37,925 bases of DNA from Candidatus Hydrogenedentota bacterium (GTDB taxonomy: Bacteria; Hydrogenedentota; Hydrogenedentia; Hydrogenedentales; CAITNO01): the NCBI GenBank assembly GCA_022706235.1, contig JAKJCY010000012.1, positions 3,992-41,916 of the forward strand, in the 5' to 3' direction. Below are positions 9,079-19,320 of this stretch, one piece after another. Each line of letters opens with the position of its first letter. Position 1 is the first letter of the stretch. Under the pieces are notes generated by a model. That model searched no databases. It was not told where the DNA came from and was given only the letters and a program-made list of their open reading frames with translations. The position numbers and the translations under genes are program-made.

Positions 9079-9456
9079 ATGGAAAAGGTATTGCTCGTAG
9101 ACGACGAATCCACCGTGCGCACCACGCTGGCGGCCTACCTGGAAGATGAAGGGCTGGAAGTGGTCCCGGCGGAAAGCGCCGAGGACGCCCTGCGCATCGT
9201 GGAGCGGGACGGACCTTTCGGCGTGTGTATCATGGATATGCGCCTGCCCGGCATGGACGGCCACGACGCCATAATCGCCCTGCATATGCGCCTGCCGCAA
9301 TTGTGCTTCCTGATTCACACCGGGTCGCTCAGTTACGGGCTTACGGACGACCTTCTCGCCCTCGGAATAACGGAGGAACGCCTTTTCCGAAAGCCCTTGC
9401 AGGATATGGCCGCCCTGGCAGCCACTGTACGTTCCCTGCTGGGGGGCGGTCAGTAA
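9079..9456 (+). CDS. Single-domain response regulator
   Basis: A 125-aa CheY-like receiver with no output domain. The acidic residues D8/D9, the phosphoacceptor D53 in CIMDMRLPG, T81 in HTGS and K104 in FRKPL are all present. ATG 9079 lies 7 nt after the stop of the membrane kinase, with GGAGGG at 9062-9067; upstream in-frame starts would run inside the kinase gene. It is followed after 12 nt by the multi-receiver hybrid kinase, so the three genes are probably co-transcribed. It most likely shuttles phosphate between the neighbouring kinases and the HPt domain, or acts by binding a target protein. Confidence 0.9.
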   Translation: MEKVLLVDDESTVRTTLAAYLEDEGLEVVPAESAEDALRIVERDGPFGVCIMDMRLPGMDGHDAIIALHMRLPQLCFLIHTGSLSYGLTDDLLALGITEERLFRKPLQDMAALAATVRSLLGGGQ

Positions 9457-9468
9457 AAAGGAGTACCT

Positions 9469-11946
9469 ATGCATAACCCACCCAGGATTTTAACCATTGA
9501 AGACATGGAATCCGTCCGCCGCAGTATCGTCACCTACCTTACCGACAGCGGGTACGAGGTGGTCGAAGCGGAGAACGGCCGGGTCGGCCTGCAACGAATC
9601 CTGGCCGACAAGCCGGATGTCGTCCTTTGCGATTTGAGAATGCCCGAGTTGGACGGCCTCTATGTCATGGCCGAGATCGCAAAATTCCTTCCGGACACCC
9701 CGGTGATAGTCGTCTCTGGAACGGGTGAAATTCAAGACGCGGTAAAGTCGTTACGCCTGGGCGCCTGGGACTATATTATGAAGCCGATCCAGGACATGGC
9801 CCTCCTGGAGGACTCGGTCAAAAAAGCGCTGGAACGGGCAAAATTGCTCGATCAAAATCGGGAATACCGGGAGCATCTGCTTAAAACGAACCATGAACTC
9901 CAGAAAAGCCTGGAAAAACTGGAAGAGGCCAAGGCGGCCGCTGAAGAGGCCAACCGCGCCAAGAGCACCTTCCTCGCCAACATGTCCCACGAAATCCGCA
10001 CCCCCATGAATGCCATAATCGGTATGGCCGATCTGCTCAGCGACACCGACATGACCGCGGAACAACGGGATTTTCTGGAAACCATCCGCCATTCGAGCGA
10101 AGCTTTGCTGGAAATACTAAACGATATCCTCGATTTCTCAAAAATCGAATCCGGAAAAATGGACCTGGAAGCCATCCCCTTCGACCTCAGAAAACACGTG
10201 GAGCGCGTCGTGGATACGGTGGCGCAACAGGCGGATACCAAACACATCGAACTGGGACTGCTGATTGCGCCGGAAACACCGGAGCGGGTTATCGGCGACC
10301 CGGGCCGCCTACGGCAAATCCTCCTGAATCTGGTGAACAATGCCATCAAATTTACCAGCCAAGGGGAGGTGACCGTCCAGGTGCTTCCCCAACCACCCGG
10401 CGAACCCGCAGCGCCCGGCGCCATCCGCTTCGAGGTTAGCGACACCGGGATAGGCGTATCCGAAGACCGGGTCCACCAGTTGTTTCAGCCCTTCACCCAG
10501 GCGGATGTTTCCATGACGCGAAAATTCGGGGGAACCGGGCTGGGCCTTGCCATCTGCCGAAGACTGGTGGAATTGATGGGGGGGACTATCGAAATGAAAA
10601 GCAGGGAAGGTGAAGGAACCACGGTATTTTTCCACGTGCCGCTGCCGGCTACCGAGGCGGAGAACATTGAAGAGGCCGAAATTGAACCGGTGGAATTGGG
10701 CGGCGTACGCGTGTTGATTGTGGACGACAACCACACGAACCGGCGTATACTACGCACCTATCTTGAACGTTGGGGCTGTCTGGTCAGCGAGGCGGCTTCA
10801 GGCACCGAGGCCCTTCACCTCATGAGGGAAATGGAAAAGGCGGGACGCCATACGCGTGTCGTTTTGGTGGACTGCCAGATGCCGGAGATGGACGGGGAAA
10901 TGTTCACGAAGCACCTCAAGGAAGATCCCGCCCTGGCTTCCTCTTCCGTGGTATTGCTGACTTCTGTGGGCACGAGGAGAAACATGGAGGCACTCGCTCA
11001 CATGGGGTTCGACGGCGCCTTGTGCAAACCGCTTAAGCAATCGGTCCTGCTGGACTGCCTCACCATGGTCCTGTCGCACAGACAACACCCCAAGGTAGCG
11101 GGCCCGTCCGAATTCGTCACGGAAGCCACCATGGACCGGTCCGCCCGGGGACGGTTCCGGATTCTGGCGGCGGAAGACGTGGCCGCGAACCAGAAAGTCA
11201 TTCAACAGTTGCTCATGCACGCAGGTTATCGCTGTGTTGTCGTCGGCAACGGTCGTGAGGCGCTGGAAAAACTTTCCCACGACGATTTCGACCTGGTGCT
11301 GATGGATTGCCAGATGCCGGATATGGACGGCTATGAGGCCACCCGCGCCCTGCGCGATTTGGAAGGAGACAACAGGCATACCCCGGTCATCGCCATGACA
11401 GCGTCGGTCATGAAAGGCGACCGCGAACGCTGCCTGGAATCGGGCATGGATGACTATCTGTCCAAGCCCATTACCCGGACGGACCTCCACGCGTTACTGC
11501 AGCGTTGGCTGGAACCCCACGCTGCCCCCCGTTCCGCACCCATCCAGAACACGGCCGACCAGGCGGTCCCTGAACCGGGCCTGGAACCGCCTCCCGTACA
11601 GCTGGATTACCTGCACGAATATGCGGGCAACGACGCCACATTTCTCCACACTTTGATGCGCGCCTTTCTCGAGGAAAATGACCGGCATTGCGCCAGATTG
11701 ATTGAAGCCATCGGCAAGGCCGATACTACGCAAATCGCTTTTGAAGCCCATGCGCTGAAAAATGGGGCGCTGACCTTAAAAGCCGACACGCTCTCCGCCC
11801 TTGCGCTTAAACTGGAGGAGATGGCGAACAAAAAGGAAGTCGCCGGCGCGGAAAGCCTGGTACAACCGCTTCGCGAGGCTTATGACAGCGTCTCCAGATT
11901 CCTGTTGCGGTATTTCTCCGAAAACCCTCTGGAAGAGGAACACTAG
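9469..11946 (+). CDS. Multi-receiver hybrid histidine kinase (REC-HisKA-HATPase-REC-REC-HPt)
   Basis: An 825-aa soluble hybrid kinase. Domains in order: REC1 with D55 in LCDLRMPE; a coiled linker (~130-165); HisKA with H174 in [13 protein letters not shown]; HATPase with [18 protein letters not shown] and [11 protein letters not shown]2 with D468 in [14 protein letters not shown]3 with D613 in [11 protein letters not shown]; and a C-terminal HPt with H761 in [15 protein letters not shown] (9458-9463) is 5 nt before the ATG. The presence of both REC and HPt means a full intramolecular His-Asp-His relay is possible. The final acceptor would be another receiver such as the upstream CheY-like protein or one encoded elsewhere. 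No DNA-binding domain is attached. Confidence 0.94.
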   Translation: MHNPPRILTIEDMESVRRSIVTYLTDSGYEVVEAENGRVGLQRILADKPDVVLCDLRMPELDGLYVMAEIAKFLPDTPVIVVSGTGEIQDAVKSLRLGAWDYIMKPIQDMALLEDSVKKALERAKLLDQNREYREHLLKTNHELQKSLEKLEEAKAAAEEANRAKSTFLANMSHEIRTPMNAIIGMADLLSDTDMTAEQRDFLETIRHSSEALLEILNDILDFSKIESGKMDLEAIPFDLRKHVERVVDTVAQQADTKHIELGLLIAPETPERVIGDPGRLRQILLNLVNNAIKFTSQGEVTVQVLPQPPGEPAAPGAIRFEVSDTGIGVSEDRVHQLFQPFTQADVSMTRKFGGTGLGLAICRRLVELMGGTIEMKSREGEGTTVFFHVPLPATEAENIEEAEIEPVELGGVRVLIVDDNHTNRRILRTYLERWGCLVSEAASGTEALHLMREMEKAGRHTRVVLVDCQMPEMDGEMFTKHLKEDPALASSSVVLLTSVGTRRNMEALAHMGFDGALCKPLKQSVLLDCLTMVLSHRQHPKVAGPSEFVTEATMDRSARGRFRILAAEDVAANQKVIQQLLMHAGYRCVVVGNGREALEKLSHDDFDLVLMDCQMPDMDGYEATRALRDLEGDNRHTPVIAMTASVMKGDRERCLESGMDDYLSKPITRTDLHALLQRWLEPHAAPRSAPIQNTADQAVPEPGLEPPPVQLDYLHEYAGNDATFLHTLMRAFLEENDRHCARLIEAIGKADTTQIAFEAHALKNGALTLKADTLSALALKLEEMANKKEVAGAESLVQPLREAYDSVSRFLLRYFSENPLEEEH

Positions 11947-12003
11947 ATGTTTCTCCGTTATTGCTCCGGTTAATCCGAAATCGCTTCCGAACTTCGACGG
12001 GCA

Positions 12004-13371
12004 TCAGAAAACGAGGATATCCACCCGCCTGGCGTTATCACCGCCGGGGCGGAACAGCACCATATCCCTGGCTTTGTTATGGTTCAGGTCATAGGCGCGC
12101 GCGGTTCCGAAAGCGGGCATCTTGAATTCCTGCCATGGCCGGGAGCCGATAAACCGTTCGGGGTCCCCCGTATACACGGCCAGGGTATCGCTTTTACTGC
12201 CATAGGCGACATCCAGCCGCCCGTCGCCGCTGAAATCGCCGAAAGTATAAGCCACCCGTTCTCGGCCTTCCGGCGCATCCATGCTCATGCTGGTGTGATA
12301 ATCCGCCTCCTGATTGAATTTTTCGCCGTCAAACAGGTGTACTTCCGCCTGGACCGCGAGTTTGCCGCGTACGAAAAAGTTGACCAGGTTTTTCACACCG
12401 AAGGGTATGCGGATAAAAATCAGGTCCAGCCGTTCATCCCCGTTGACGTCCATCACCAAGGGACTGGAAACTGCGCCGCTGGCGGAAAACACGGCATCGG
12501 GCTTCTCCGGATAGACAAAGGGTTCCCGGGCAAGGTAAACGTGCGTCTCCGCATACATGCGCACCGTGCCCCGGGTCTGGGTAATCACAATGTCGGGAAA
12601 GCCGTTGCCGTTGATATCCTTCATGGAGGCGGAAGCGTCCCACTTCTCCTCAAGATTCATCGGCAGCCGCACACGTTTTTGTTGTGACCAGGCGTCTCCG
12701 TAGGCGAAATCGGCAAATTCATCACTGAGAAAGGCCAGACCGAGCGCCTGGCGGCCTTCAAGCGTAAAGGAGACAAAATCAGGCAGCCGGTGTATGATGT
12801 ACAGACTGTCACCGGAACGCATCTCGCTGACAACATCACAGGACAAAAACGCCACTTCCCGGGTTAACGTACGCACCTGGACCCCCCCGGCCACCGGGAG
12901 CAGCCACTCCTCTATACCATCCCCCTGCAGGTCCACGGCGCCCCATTTGGCGAAACAAGGCTCCCGGCTGTTTGTAGGATAGAGAGCGTTGAACCGGACC
13001 GTCTCAAGCACCGAAAATCGGCCCCCGGCAAATTGATATACGGTGGCGCCGGTGCCGTGGGCCGCCACGATTTCCCGCGGCGACTGGCCATCCACTTCGG
13101 CAGCAAAGACCACACCGGTCTCCACGGGCAGATCCAGCAGCGGTGCCGGTTCGCGGCCGTACGCGCCGGATACTTCCGCCATGCAAACCGCCAGCTGTTT
13201 GCGCGGTGGAAACGCCGTTTCATCATTGGTCAACAGGAGAACATCCCCGAGCCCATCCCCGTTCATGTCCGTTACGGACACATCCCATACCGGCTGCCCG
13301 GTTCCCACGGTATAGACGCCCGCCTCCACTTGAGCCCACAAGGCGACTGCAAGCACGAAATACCCATTCAT
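12004..13371 (-). CDS. Secreted FG-GAP/VCBS-like beta-propeller protein
   Basis: A 455-aa protein with a short signal peptide (cleavage likely after AQVEA, residue 17). It contains at least five calcium-loop-like FG-GAP/VCBS motifs: DMNGDGLGDVLLL (35-47), DINGNGFPDIVIT (~250), DVNGDERLDLIFI (~307), DFSGDGRLDVAYG (~379) and DLNHNKARDMVLF (~427). These repeats build integrin-like beta-propellers found in exported proteins of many uncultivated bacteria. No enzymatic motif is recognised. AAGGA lies about 9 nt before the ATG. The gene converges with the hybrid kinase (57-nt gap) and diverges from clpC. Its function is unknown; extracellular or periplasmic binding is inferred. Confidence 0.85.
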   Translation of the reverse strand: MNGYFVLAVALWAQVEAGVYTVGTGQPVWDVSVTDMNGDGLGDVLLLTNDETAFPPRKQLAVCMAEVSGAYGREPAPLLDLPVETGVVFAAEVDGQSPREIVAAHGTGATVYQFAGGRFSVLETVRFNALYPTNSREPCFAKWGAVDLQGDGIEEWLLPVAGGVQVRTLTREVAFLSCDVVSEMRSGDSLYIIHRLPDFVSFTLEGRQALGLAFLSDEFADFAYGDAWSQQKRVRLPMNLEEKWDASASMKDINGNGFPDIVITQTRGTVRMYAETHVYLAREPFVYPEKPDAVFSASGAVSSPLVMDVNGDERLDLIFIRIPFGVKNLVNFFVRGKLAVQAEVHLFDGEKFNQEADYHTSMSMDAPEGRERVAYTFGDFSGDGRLDVAYGSKSDTLAVYTGDPERFIGSRPWQEFKMPAFGTARAYDLNHNKARDMVLFRPGGDNARRVDILVF

Positions 13372-13391
13372 GGTGTTTTATCCTTAATTAC

Positions 13392-13413
13392 GGTGCCGCC
13401 CGCGGGCGGCACC
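13392..13413. repeat. 22-bp perfect GC palindrome in the divergent intergenic region
   Basis: GGTGCCGCCCG is followed directly by its exact reverse complement, giving a 22-bp palindrome next to an A8 tract (13419-13426). It lies in the leader of the minus-strand propeller gene, just upstream of its AAGGA, and about 80 bp before the clpC promoter. There is no T-tract in the right place for an intrinsic terminator on either strand, so an operator or 5'-UTR hairpin is more likely. Confidence 0.55.
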
Positions 13414-13494
13414 ACTTTAAAAAAAAGGGCGACCGCAGCTCCGCAGAAAGCGCATATTCTCAGCAACGGGCCGCCTCCGGTTCGCCGTTTGTTT

Positions 13495-13523
13495 TTGGGA
13501 TTCGGCAGCCTTCGTGTTATAAT
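13495..13523 (+). promoter_or_regulatory. sigma70-like promoter for clpC
   Basis: TTGGGA (13495-13500) and a perfect TATAAT (13518-13523) are separated by 17 bp. The predicted transcript would begin near 13530, about 55 nt before the clpC ATG. This supports the internal ATG at 13584 over upstream in-frame starts. Confidence 0.6.
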
Positions 13524-13583
13524 CTGCACGATTTCAGGATGCAGAGTCAACAGACACAACTTTTCAGGGTAAGCGGTTCATAT

Positions 13584-16046
13584 ATGTGGGATAGGTTTAC
13601 AGAGAGAGCCAAACATGTAGTAAGCACAGCGCGCGAGGAGGCTGTTCGCCTGAACAGCGAATATGTCCGCACGGAACACATTTTGCTGGGCCTGTGCAAG
13701 GAGTCGGAAGGTATTGCCGCACATGCTCTGGAGAACCTGGGCATTGAGGCGGAAAAACTAATCGCTGAAATTGAGGAACATGTGCAGCCGGAAGCGCCCG
13801 CCATGACCGGGGGCGAAATTTCCTTTACGCCGCGCGCCAAAAAAGTGCTGGAATTGGCCGTTGAAGAGGCGCGCCACTTCAACCACAATTACATCGGCAC
13901 CGAGCATATTCTGCTCGGCCTGATCAAAGAAGGGGAGGGGAAAGCGGCCAAAGTGCTGCGGGACATGGATGTTGACATCGGCCGGTTGCACGCGGAGGTG
14001 GTCCGGTTGCTGGGCGGCCAGCACCACCAAAGCACAAATGAAGCCGCCGGCAGCCGCAAGTCACAGACGCCCGCACTGGATACCTTCGGCCGCGACCTGA
14101 CTCAGATGGCCCGGGAGCACAAACTCGACCCGGTCATCGGGCGTCAATCGGAAATTGAACGCGTCATCCAGATACTCAGCCGGCGGACCAAAAATAATCC
14201 CGTCCTGATCGGCGAAGCCGGCGTCGGCAAGACCGCGATTGTGGAAGGTCTGGCACAGGCGATTACCAGCGGCGATGTGCCGGATTTGCTCCTGAACCGA
14301 AGAGTACTCACCCTGGACCTTGCCGGCGTGGTGGCGGGCACCAAGTACCGGGGCCAGTTTGAGGAACGGCTCAAGGCGGTCATGAAAGAAATCCGCCGCG
14401 CGGATAACAGTATCATTCTCTTCATCGACGAGCTGCACACCATTGTGGGCGCGGGCGCCGCGGAAGGGGCCGTTGACGCCGCGAATATTCTCAAACCGGC
14501 GCTTTCCCGGGGCGAACTGCAGTGCATAGGCGCCACCACAATGGACGAATACCGCAAGTACATCGAAAAAGATTCCGCCCTTGCGCGGCGTTTTCAGACT
14601 ATCCTGGTGAACGCCCCCACGGTCGACCAGACCATCGATATTATCAAGGGTTTAAGCGACAAATACGAAGCCCATCATCGGGTAAAATTTTCCGAAGAAG
14701 CGATCGTGGCTGCGGCAAGGCTGTCGGACCAGTACATCACGGACCGATTTCTCCCCGACAAGGCGGTGGACGTCATTGACGAGGCGGGCAGCCGCGCGCG
14801 ATTGTTGATCACGACACGCCCCCCGGTTCTCAAGCAACTCGCCCAGGATATCGCGGAAGCCACGAAGGAAAAAGAATGCGCCATCAGCAATCAGGAATAT
14901 GAGAAAGCGGCTGCCCTGCGCGACCGCGAACGCACCCTGATCGCCGCCCTGGAAGATGCCAAACACGAGTGGGAACACAAGCGCAACTCCTCGGAAACAG
15001 TCATCTCCGAGGAAGATATCGCCTACATCGTCTCCAAATGGACCGGTGTTCCGCTGACGAAACTGGAGGAGAAGGAATCCTCACGGCTGCTCCGCATGCG
15101 CGATGAGTTACATAAGGTGGTGGTAGGCCAGGACCAGGCTATTGATGCCATCACACGCGCCATCCAGCGTTCCCGGTCGGGCCTGCGCGGCCATAGCCGC
15201 CCAGTGGGCTCATTTCTGCTCCTCGGGCCGACAGGCGTGGGCAAAACTTTGCTGGCCAAAGCGTTGGCCGAATTTCTGTTTGGCAACCAGGAAGCCCTGG
15301 TCACCATTGACATGTCGGAGTTTATGGAAAAGTTCGCGGTGTCCAGGCTCATCGGCGCACCGCCCGGATACATCGGGTTTGACCAGGGGGGCCAGCTGAC
15401 CGAGATGGTGCGGCGGCGGCCGTATTCGGTCGTTCTCTTCGATGAAATCGAAAAAGCCCATCCCGACGTCTTCAACACGCTGTTACAGGTCCTGGAGGAA
15501 GGACACCTGACCGACAGCACTGGGCGCAAGGTGGACTTCCGGAACACGGTCATCATGATGACCTCCAACGTGGGCGCCCGGCGCATCGGTAAAAACACCT
15601 CGCTGGGCTTTTATCGCGACGCCGAAGAAGAGAACTACGGCCGCATGAAAGACCGCGTCACGGAAGAGGCCAAAAAGATATTCAACCCCGAGTTTATGAA
15701 CCGCATCGACGAGATTCTCGTCTTCCACCGGCTCACGACGGCCGACGTGATGAAAATAGTTGAAATTCAGGTGCAAGAAGTGGTAGATAGAGTGGCGGAA
15801 AAGCACATTCACCTGGAACTGACCGAACAGGCAAAAGAATTTCTGGTGCGTATTGGGAGCAGTGAGGAGTACGGGGCGCGTCCTCTGCGGCGCGCCGTTC
15901 AGCAATACGTGGAAGATCCTTTGGCTGAAATCTTGTTAAAGAGCGAGATGATCGCTGAAACAACCATTACCGTGCAGCCCTCGGACATCGGCGACAGGCT
16001 GATGTTCACTGTGGGCGCACCGACCGCGGAAGGTTTACTCTCGTGA
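13584..16046 (+). CDS. clpC: ATP-dependent Clp protease ATPase subunit ClpC
   Basis: An 820-aa Hsp100 unfoldase that would feed substrates to ClpP. It opens with the classic [10 protein letters not shown] start and carries two Clp_N repeats in the first ~145 residues. AAA module 1 has Walker A GEAGVGKT (210-217). The middle region contains a UVR-like motif ([14 protein letters not shown], ~434) that marks ClpC rather than ClpA or ClpB. AAA module 2 has Walker A GPTGVGKT (548-555), [12 protein letters not shown] as Walker B, and an LGF tripeptide in the ClpP-docking loop position. The frame is open back to 13143, but that part is antisense to the propeller gene and lacks Clp homology. The length fits the family. 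Its stop overlaps the bamA start by 4 nt (GTGA), suggesting translational coupling. No adaptor gene (mcsA/mcsB) is adjacent. Confidence 0.95.
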   Translation: MWDRFTERAKHVVSTAREEAVRLNSEYVRTEHILLGLCKESEGIAAHALENLGIEAEKLIAEIEEHVQPEAPAMTGGEISFTPRAKKVLELAVEEARHFNHNYIGTEHILLGLIKEGEGKAAKVLRDMDVDIGRLHAEVVRLLGGQHHQSTNEAAGSRKSQTPALDTFGRDLTQMAREHKLDPVIGRQSEIERVIQILSRRTKNNPVLIGEAGVGKTAIVEGLAQAITSGDVPDLLLNRRVLTLDLAGVVAGTKYRGQFEERLKAVMKEIRRADNSIILFIDELHTIVGAGAAEGAVDAANILKPALSRGELQCIGATTMDEYRKYIEKDSALARRFQTILVNAPTVDQTIDIIKGLSDKYEAHHRVKFSEEAIVAAARLSDQYITDRFLPDKAVDVIDEAGSRARLLITTRPPVLKQLAQDIAEATKEKECAISNQEYEKAAALRDRERTLIAALEDAKHEWEHKRNSSETVISEEDIAYIVSKWTGVPLTKLEEKESSRLLRMRDELHKVVVGQDQAIDAITRAIQRSRSGLRGHSRPVGSFLLLGPTGVGKTLLAKALAEFLFGNQEALVTIDMSEFMEKFAVSRLIGAPPGYIGFDQGGQLTEMVRRRPYSVVLFDEIEKAHPDVFNTLLQVLEEGHLTDSTGRKVDFRNTVIMMTSNVGARRIGKNTSLGFYRDAEEENYGRMKDRVTEEAKKIFNPEFMNRIDEILVFHRLTTADVMKIVEIQVQEVVDRVAEKHIHLELTEQAKEFLVRIGSSEEYGARPLRRAVQQYVEDPLAEILLKSEMIAETTITVQPSDIGDRLMFTVGAPTAEGLLS

Positions 16047-18361
16047 AAAAAAATTACGGAAAAGGCTGGTATGTTCTGACACTTACGGTGGCATTGGCAT
16101 GGGCTGCGTTTCCGGCGGGAGCGCAGGAAAACGCGGCACCCACCATACGGGAAGTGCGCATTGAAGGGCTGCAGCACATCAGCGAAGCCGCCGCGCGCGC
16201 GCGCATTGAGGCGCAGCCCGGCGCCGTGTATGATGCCGCAGTGGCGGCCCGGGACATTAAACGCCTGTATGAGAGCGAATTCTTTGACACGGTCAATTCC
16301 GAAGTGCGCGAGGCCGGCGCCCAGGTCGACCTGGTCTATATCGTCACGGAAAAACGCATGATCGACGAGGTGCGTATCATCGGCAACCGCAAAGTGCGCA
16401 CGCCCCATCTCCGCGCCGTGTTGAAAATGCGCGAGGGCTCGTCCTTTGAGCCGAACCTCTTCGAAGAAGAGCGCAAGGCCATCCTGGATCTCTACCAGGG
16501 CAAAGGGTACGCCAACACGTCCGTGGAAGTCGTTGCCGAGAACATCGGCCCCTCCCAGGTCCGTTTGGTTTACAACATCAACGAGGGACGCAAGGTGCGC
16601 ATTCGCAGCATCAATTTCGCGGGCAATGAAAACCTGCGTTCACGTACGTTGAAAAAAGCCATAAAAACAAAACCCGGCTGGTGGTTTATCGGCGGGCGCT
16701 ACGATGAAGCCAAGTTCAGCGCGGACCTGGACACCATCCTCAACGAATACGGAAATCGCGGTTATCTCGAATCCAACATCACGGGCACGGATATGGCCTT
16801 TTCCGAAAACGGGAAACGCGTGGACATCACCGTTCATCTCGAAGAGGGGCCCCAGTACAGCGTCGACACGCTGGACATCGCCCAGAATGTGGTATTTGAT
16901 GACGAAGAACTGCAGTCCTCCATTGAAGTGATACCCGGCGAAATCCATGACAAAGGGCAGGTTACGGCGGACGCGGAAGCCGTTGAAAAAGCCTATCAGG
17001 ACAGCGGCTATGTGGACGCCGTGGTAACGCCCCAGATCACGCTAGACAAGGAAAAGAAAACCACCCATGTGGTCTATGACATCAGCGAGGGCGATCTGAA
17101 GTATTTGCGCGAGATACGTATCACGGGCAATGACGTCACCAAGGACGAAATCATTCGCCGGCAGATGCTGCTGATTCCAGGCGAGCGCTATGACGGCTCA
17201 GCCGTGGATGAAAGCGAAAAACGCATCAACAATACGCGCTTCTTCGAAAAGGTGCGCATCACGCTGGACGAAACGGACGACGAACTGTTTACTGATTTGC
17301 TGGTCAACGTTGAGGAAGGCAAAACGGGCACCTTCAACTTTGGCGCGGGCTACAGCACGGAAGACCGGCTGGGCGTATACTCCGAGGTTCGCCTCAACAA
17401 TTTTGACCTGCTCAATTTTCCGACGTTCTCCGGCGGCGGGCAGCAACTGCGCCTGCGTGTGCAGGTCGGCGACCGGCGCGACGAATACAACCTCAGTTTC
17501 ACGGAACCGGAGTTTCTGGGCTATCCCCTCTCCTTCGGATTCGACCTGTTTGACGAATCCTACCGGGTACGGGGCGCCGCCCGCTACCGCGAAGATACCC
17601 GCGGCGGCCAAATCCGTTTCGGTAAGGCATTGTCCCCTTACGTGACGGTTCAAACGGCCCTTCGCGTCCAGGAAACGGACCTGAGCGAACTGGACTGGTA
17701 TGTCCACCCGGAACTCAGGCGGCAAGCGCGCGAATCCACCACCGTCGCGAACAGCTGGCAGATCGAGCGCAATACGTTGGACGCGCGGTTCGACCCGAAC
17801 TACGGATCCCTGCACATTCTTGCGGCGGAGGTCGCGGGCTTCGGCGGCGACCACGAGTTTCTGCGGTTCGAACACGACTCCTCCTGGTTCCGCTCCCTGG
17901 GCGATGCCAAGAAACTGGTACTCTCCCTGCGTGCCAGGCACGGTGTTATCACCGAGTACGGCAGTTCCGACTTCATCCCGCTGCAGGAGCGGTATTATGC
18001 CGGCGGCACGAACACGGTACGCGGTTATCGCAACCGCGACATCGGCCCCAAGATTCGTGAATACTGGTTCTGGGGAGACCGTTTCGCCATCGGCGGCAAC
18101 GCCCGCAGTATTTACAACCTGGAACTCAAGTACCGGGTTACCGATATCTTCAGGGTTTACACCTTCGCCGATGCCGGCGGGGTCTGGGAAGACGTCGGCG
18201 ATTTCAGCCCGGGCGACATCAACTACAGTGTCGGCGCCGGTATCGGATTCAATGTGCCCATGTTCGGGCCCATCCGCGTGGACTATGGCTATCCGCTCAA
18301 TCCCGGAAGGCACCAGAGCAGTTCCGGGAGACTGCACATGTCCACCGGCTTCCGCTTCTAA
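16043..18361 (+). CDS. bamA: Outer membrane protein assembly factor BamA
   Basis: The central component of the BAM complex, which folds and inserts beta-barrel proteins into the outer membrane. The 772-aa precursor has a signal peptide (cleavage near AFPAGAQ, residue ~28). Five POTRA domains follow up to ~425 (for example TIREVRIEGLQHIS and LREIRITGNDVTKDE), then an Omp85 barrel to the C-terminus. The conserved barrel loop motif V659-R-G-Y is present, and the chain ends in an aromatic residue (MSTGFRF), as expected for an outer-membrane barrel. The start is a GTG sharing 4 nt with the clpC stop, with GGAAGG 9 nt upstream. Skp follows after 210 nt with its own promoter. Confidence 0.95.
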   Translation: MKKNYGKGWYVLTLTVALAWAAFPAGAQENAAPTIREVRIEGLQHISEAAARARIEAQPGAVYDAAVAARDIKRLYESEFFDTVNSEVREAGAQVDLVYIVTEKRMIDEVRIIGNRKVRTPHLRAVLKMREGSSFEPNLFEEERKAILDLYQGKGYANTSVEVVAENIGPSQVRLVYNINEGRKVRIRSINFAGNENLRSRTLKKAIKTKPGWWFIGGRYDEAKFSADLDTILNEYGNRGYLESNITGTDMAFSENGKRVDITVHLEEGPQYSVDTLDIAQNVVFDDEELQSSIEVIPGEIHDKGQVTADAEAVEKAYQDSGYVDAVVTPQITLDKEKKTTHVVYDISEGDLKYLREIRITGNDVTKDEIIRRQMLLIPGERYDGSAVDESEKRINNTRFFEKVRITLDETDDELFTDLLVNVEEGKTGTFNFGAGYSTEDRLGVYSEVRLNNFDLLNFPTFSGGGQQLRLRVQVGDRRDEYNLSFTEPEFLGYPLSFGFDLFDESYRVRGAARYREDTRGGQIRFGKALSPYVTVQTALRVQETDLSELDWYVHPELRRQARESTTVANSWQIERNTLDARFDPNYGSLHILAAEVAGFGGDHEFLRFEHDSSWFRSLGDAKKLVLSLRARHGVITEYGSSDFIPLQERYYAGGTNTVRGYRNRDIGPKIREYWFWGDRFAIGGNARSIYNLELKYRVTDIFRVYTFADAGGVWEDVGDFSPGDINYSVGAGIGFNVPMFGPIRVDYGYPLNPGRHQSSSGRLHMSTGFRF

Positions 18362-18434
18362 AAAAAGGGTCCGTTTCGCGGGCATGATACAGGTCGTATA
18401 AGGTACAGGCATCCTACCCTGTCTCCGGTCGTGA

Positions 18435-18464
18435 TTGCATCATTTCCGGCATACATGGTATACT
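18435..18464 (+). promoter_or_regulatory. sigma70-like promoter for skp
   Basis: TTGCAT (18435-18440) and TATACT (18459-18464) have an 18-bp spacer. They lie in the 210-nt gap after bamA, about 100 nt ahead of the skp GTG. skp is therefore probably transcribed independently as well as by read-through. Confidence 0.5.
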
Positions 18465-18571
18465 GCCCCGCGTTGGTTCATATGCATGCAACAACCTACC
18501 CCGCGCGCATCGGGTGTTTGTAAACGTACATCCAGCCGAACAGCGTGCGCAACGATTGAAGGAAACCTATT

Positions 18572-19132
18572 GTGAGTATTCAAGCAGGCTTTTCAAGATG
18601 CTGTTTAACCTTGGCTTTAACCGCAGCGATGGCGCTTACCCTGTTTCCGAGCGGGGCATTTTCCCAGGCGAACGAAGGCGGCCAGTACCGTATCGCCGTG
18701 GTGGATATGTCTCTGCTGATGGCGGAATATAACAAGCGCAAGGAAAAATACGACGAACTGCAGAAGGAAGTCGACCGGTTGCAGGTCGAAATCGATGCGA
18801 TGTCGCAGCGCATTGAAAAGGCCAAGGAAGAATATGAAGCGAACCGGGCGAACATGACGGATGATGAACGGTTTGACAAACGCGCCCAGATAGAATCCGA
18901 CTTCGGGCAGTACCGCAGCGAACTCGAGCGGCGTCAACGCCTCATTGACACGCAGGAGGAGCGCGTGTTGAAAGAAGTGGTGACCGATATCGAGAAAGTG
19001 CTTACGGGCATTGCGGAAAAAGAAGGGTACCACCTGGTACTGAACGCCTCGAAAGGCCCCCGGGCCAGCGTGCTCTATCACAGTGCCACCATTGACATCA
19101 CCCCCCGTATCCTCGAGGAACTGAATAAGTAG
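18572..19132 (+). CDS. skp: OmpH/Skp family periplasmic chaperone
   Basis: A 186-aa protein with a signal peptide (hydrophobic core LTLALTAAMALTLF, cleavage near AFSQA). The mature protein starts with a beta strand (YRIAVVDMSLLMAEY), followed by a long charged coiled coil (~50-130, EKYDELQKEVDRLQVEID) and a C-terminal strand. This is the Skp/OmpH tentacle arrangement. It would hold unfolded outer-membrane proteins in the periplasm before delivery to BamA, whose gene is directly upstream. The start is GTG 18572 with AAGGAA (18558-18563). The bamA-skp-lpxD order is widely conserved in Gram-negative bacteria and supports the call. Confidence 0.9.
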   Translation: MSIQAGFSRCCLTLALTAAMALTLFPSGAFSQANEGGQYRIAVVDMSLLMAEYNKRKEKYDELQKEVDRLQVEIDAMSQRIEKAKEEYEANRANMTDDERFDKRAQIESDFGQYRSELERRQRLIDTQEERVLKEVVTDIEKVLTGIAEKEGYHLVLNASKGPRASVLYHSATIDITPRILEELNK

Positions 19133-19290
19133 TATGCCGGCTGCTGCCGGAATGCGCTTTCGGAAGACGTCACATTGGGTCTTTCACTCTGCGGCTTGGA
19201 TGACCGTGCCATCCTATGGGCCCATGGTTTTTTCCTTCGAATTGCGATAGTGTCTCCGGCTACCTGCATGGATACGCATTCAAGAATAAG

Positions 19291-19320
19291 ACGCGTTCCA
19301 AATTAAATTTTGGAACGCGT
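19291..19320. promoter_or_regulatory. 12-bp perfect inverted repeat over the lpxD promoter
   Basis: ACGCGTTCCAAA (19291-19302), a 6-nt loop TTAAAT, then TTTGGAACGCGT (19309-19320). The right arm contains the -35 hexamer of the putative lpxD promoter. There is no T-tract after the stem, so an operator for a dimeric regulator is more plausible than a terminator. It lies about 160 nt after the skp stop. A DNA/RNA hairpin role cannot be excluded. Confidence 0.6.

Noticed and set aside
13143-13583. N-terminal extension of clpC
   Set aside because: The extra 147 codons are antisense to the propeller gene and have no Clp similarity; the promoter and family start point to 13584.
17198-18412. Minus-strand open frame (404 codons) across bamA
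   Set aside because: Antisense to the BamA barrel, no recognisable domain and no translation signals.
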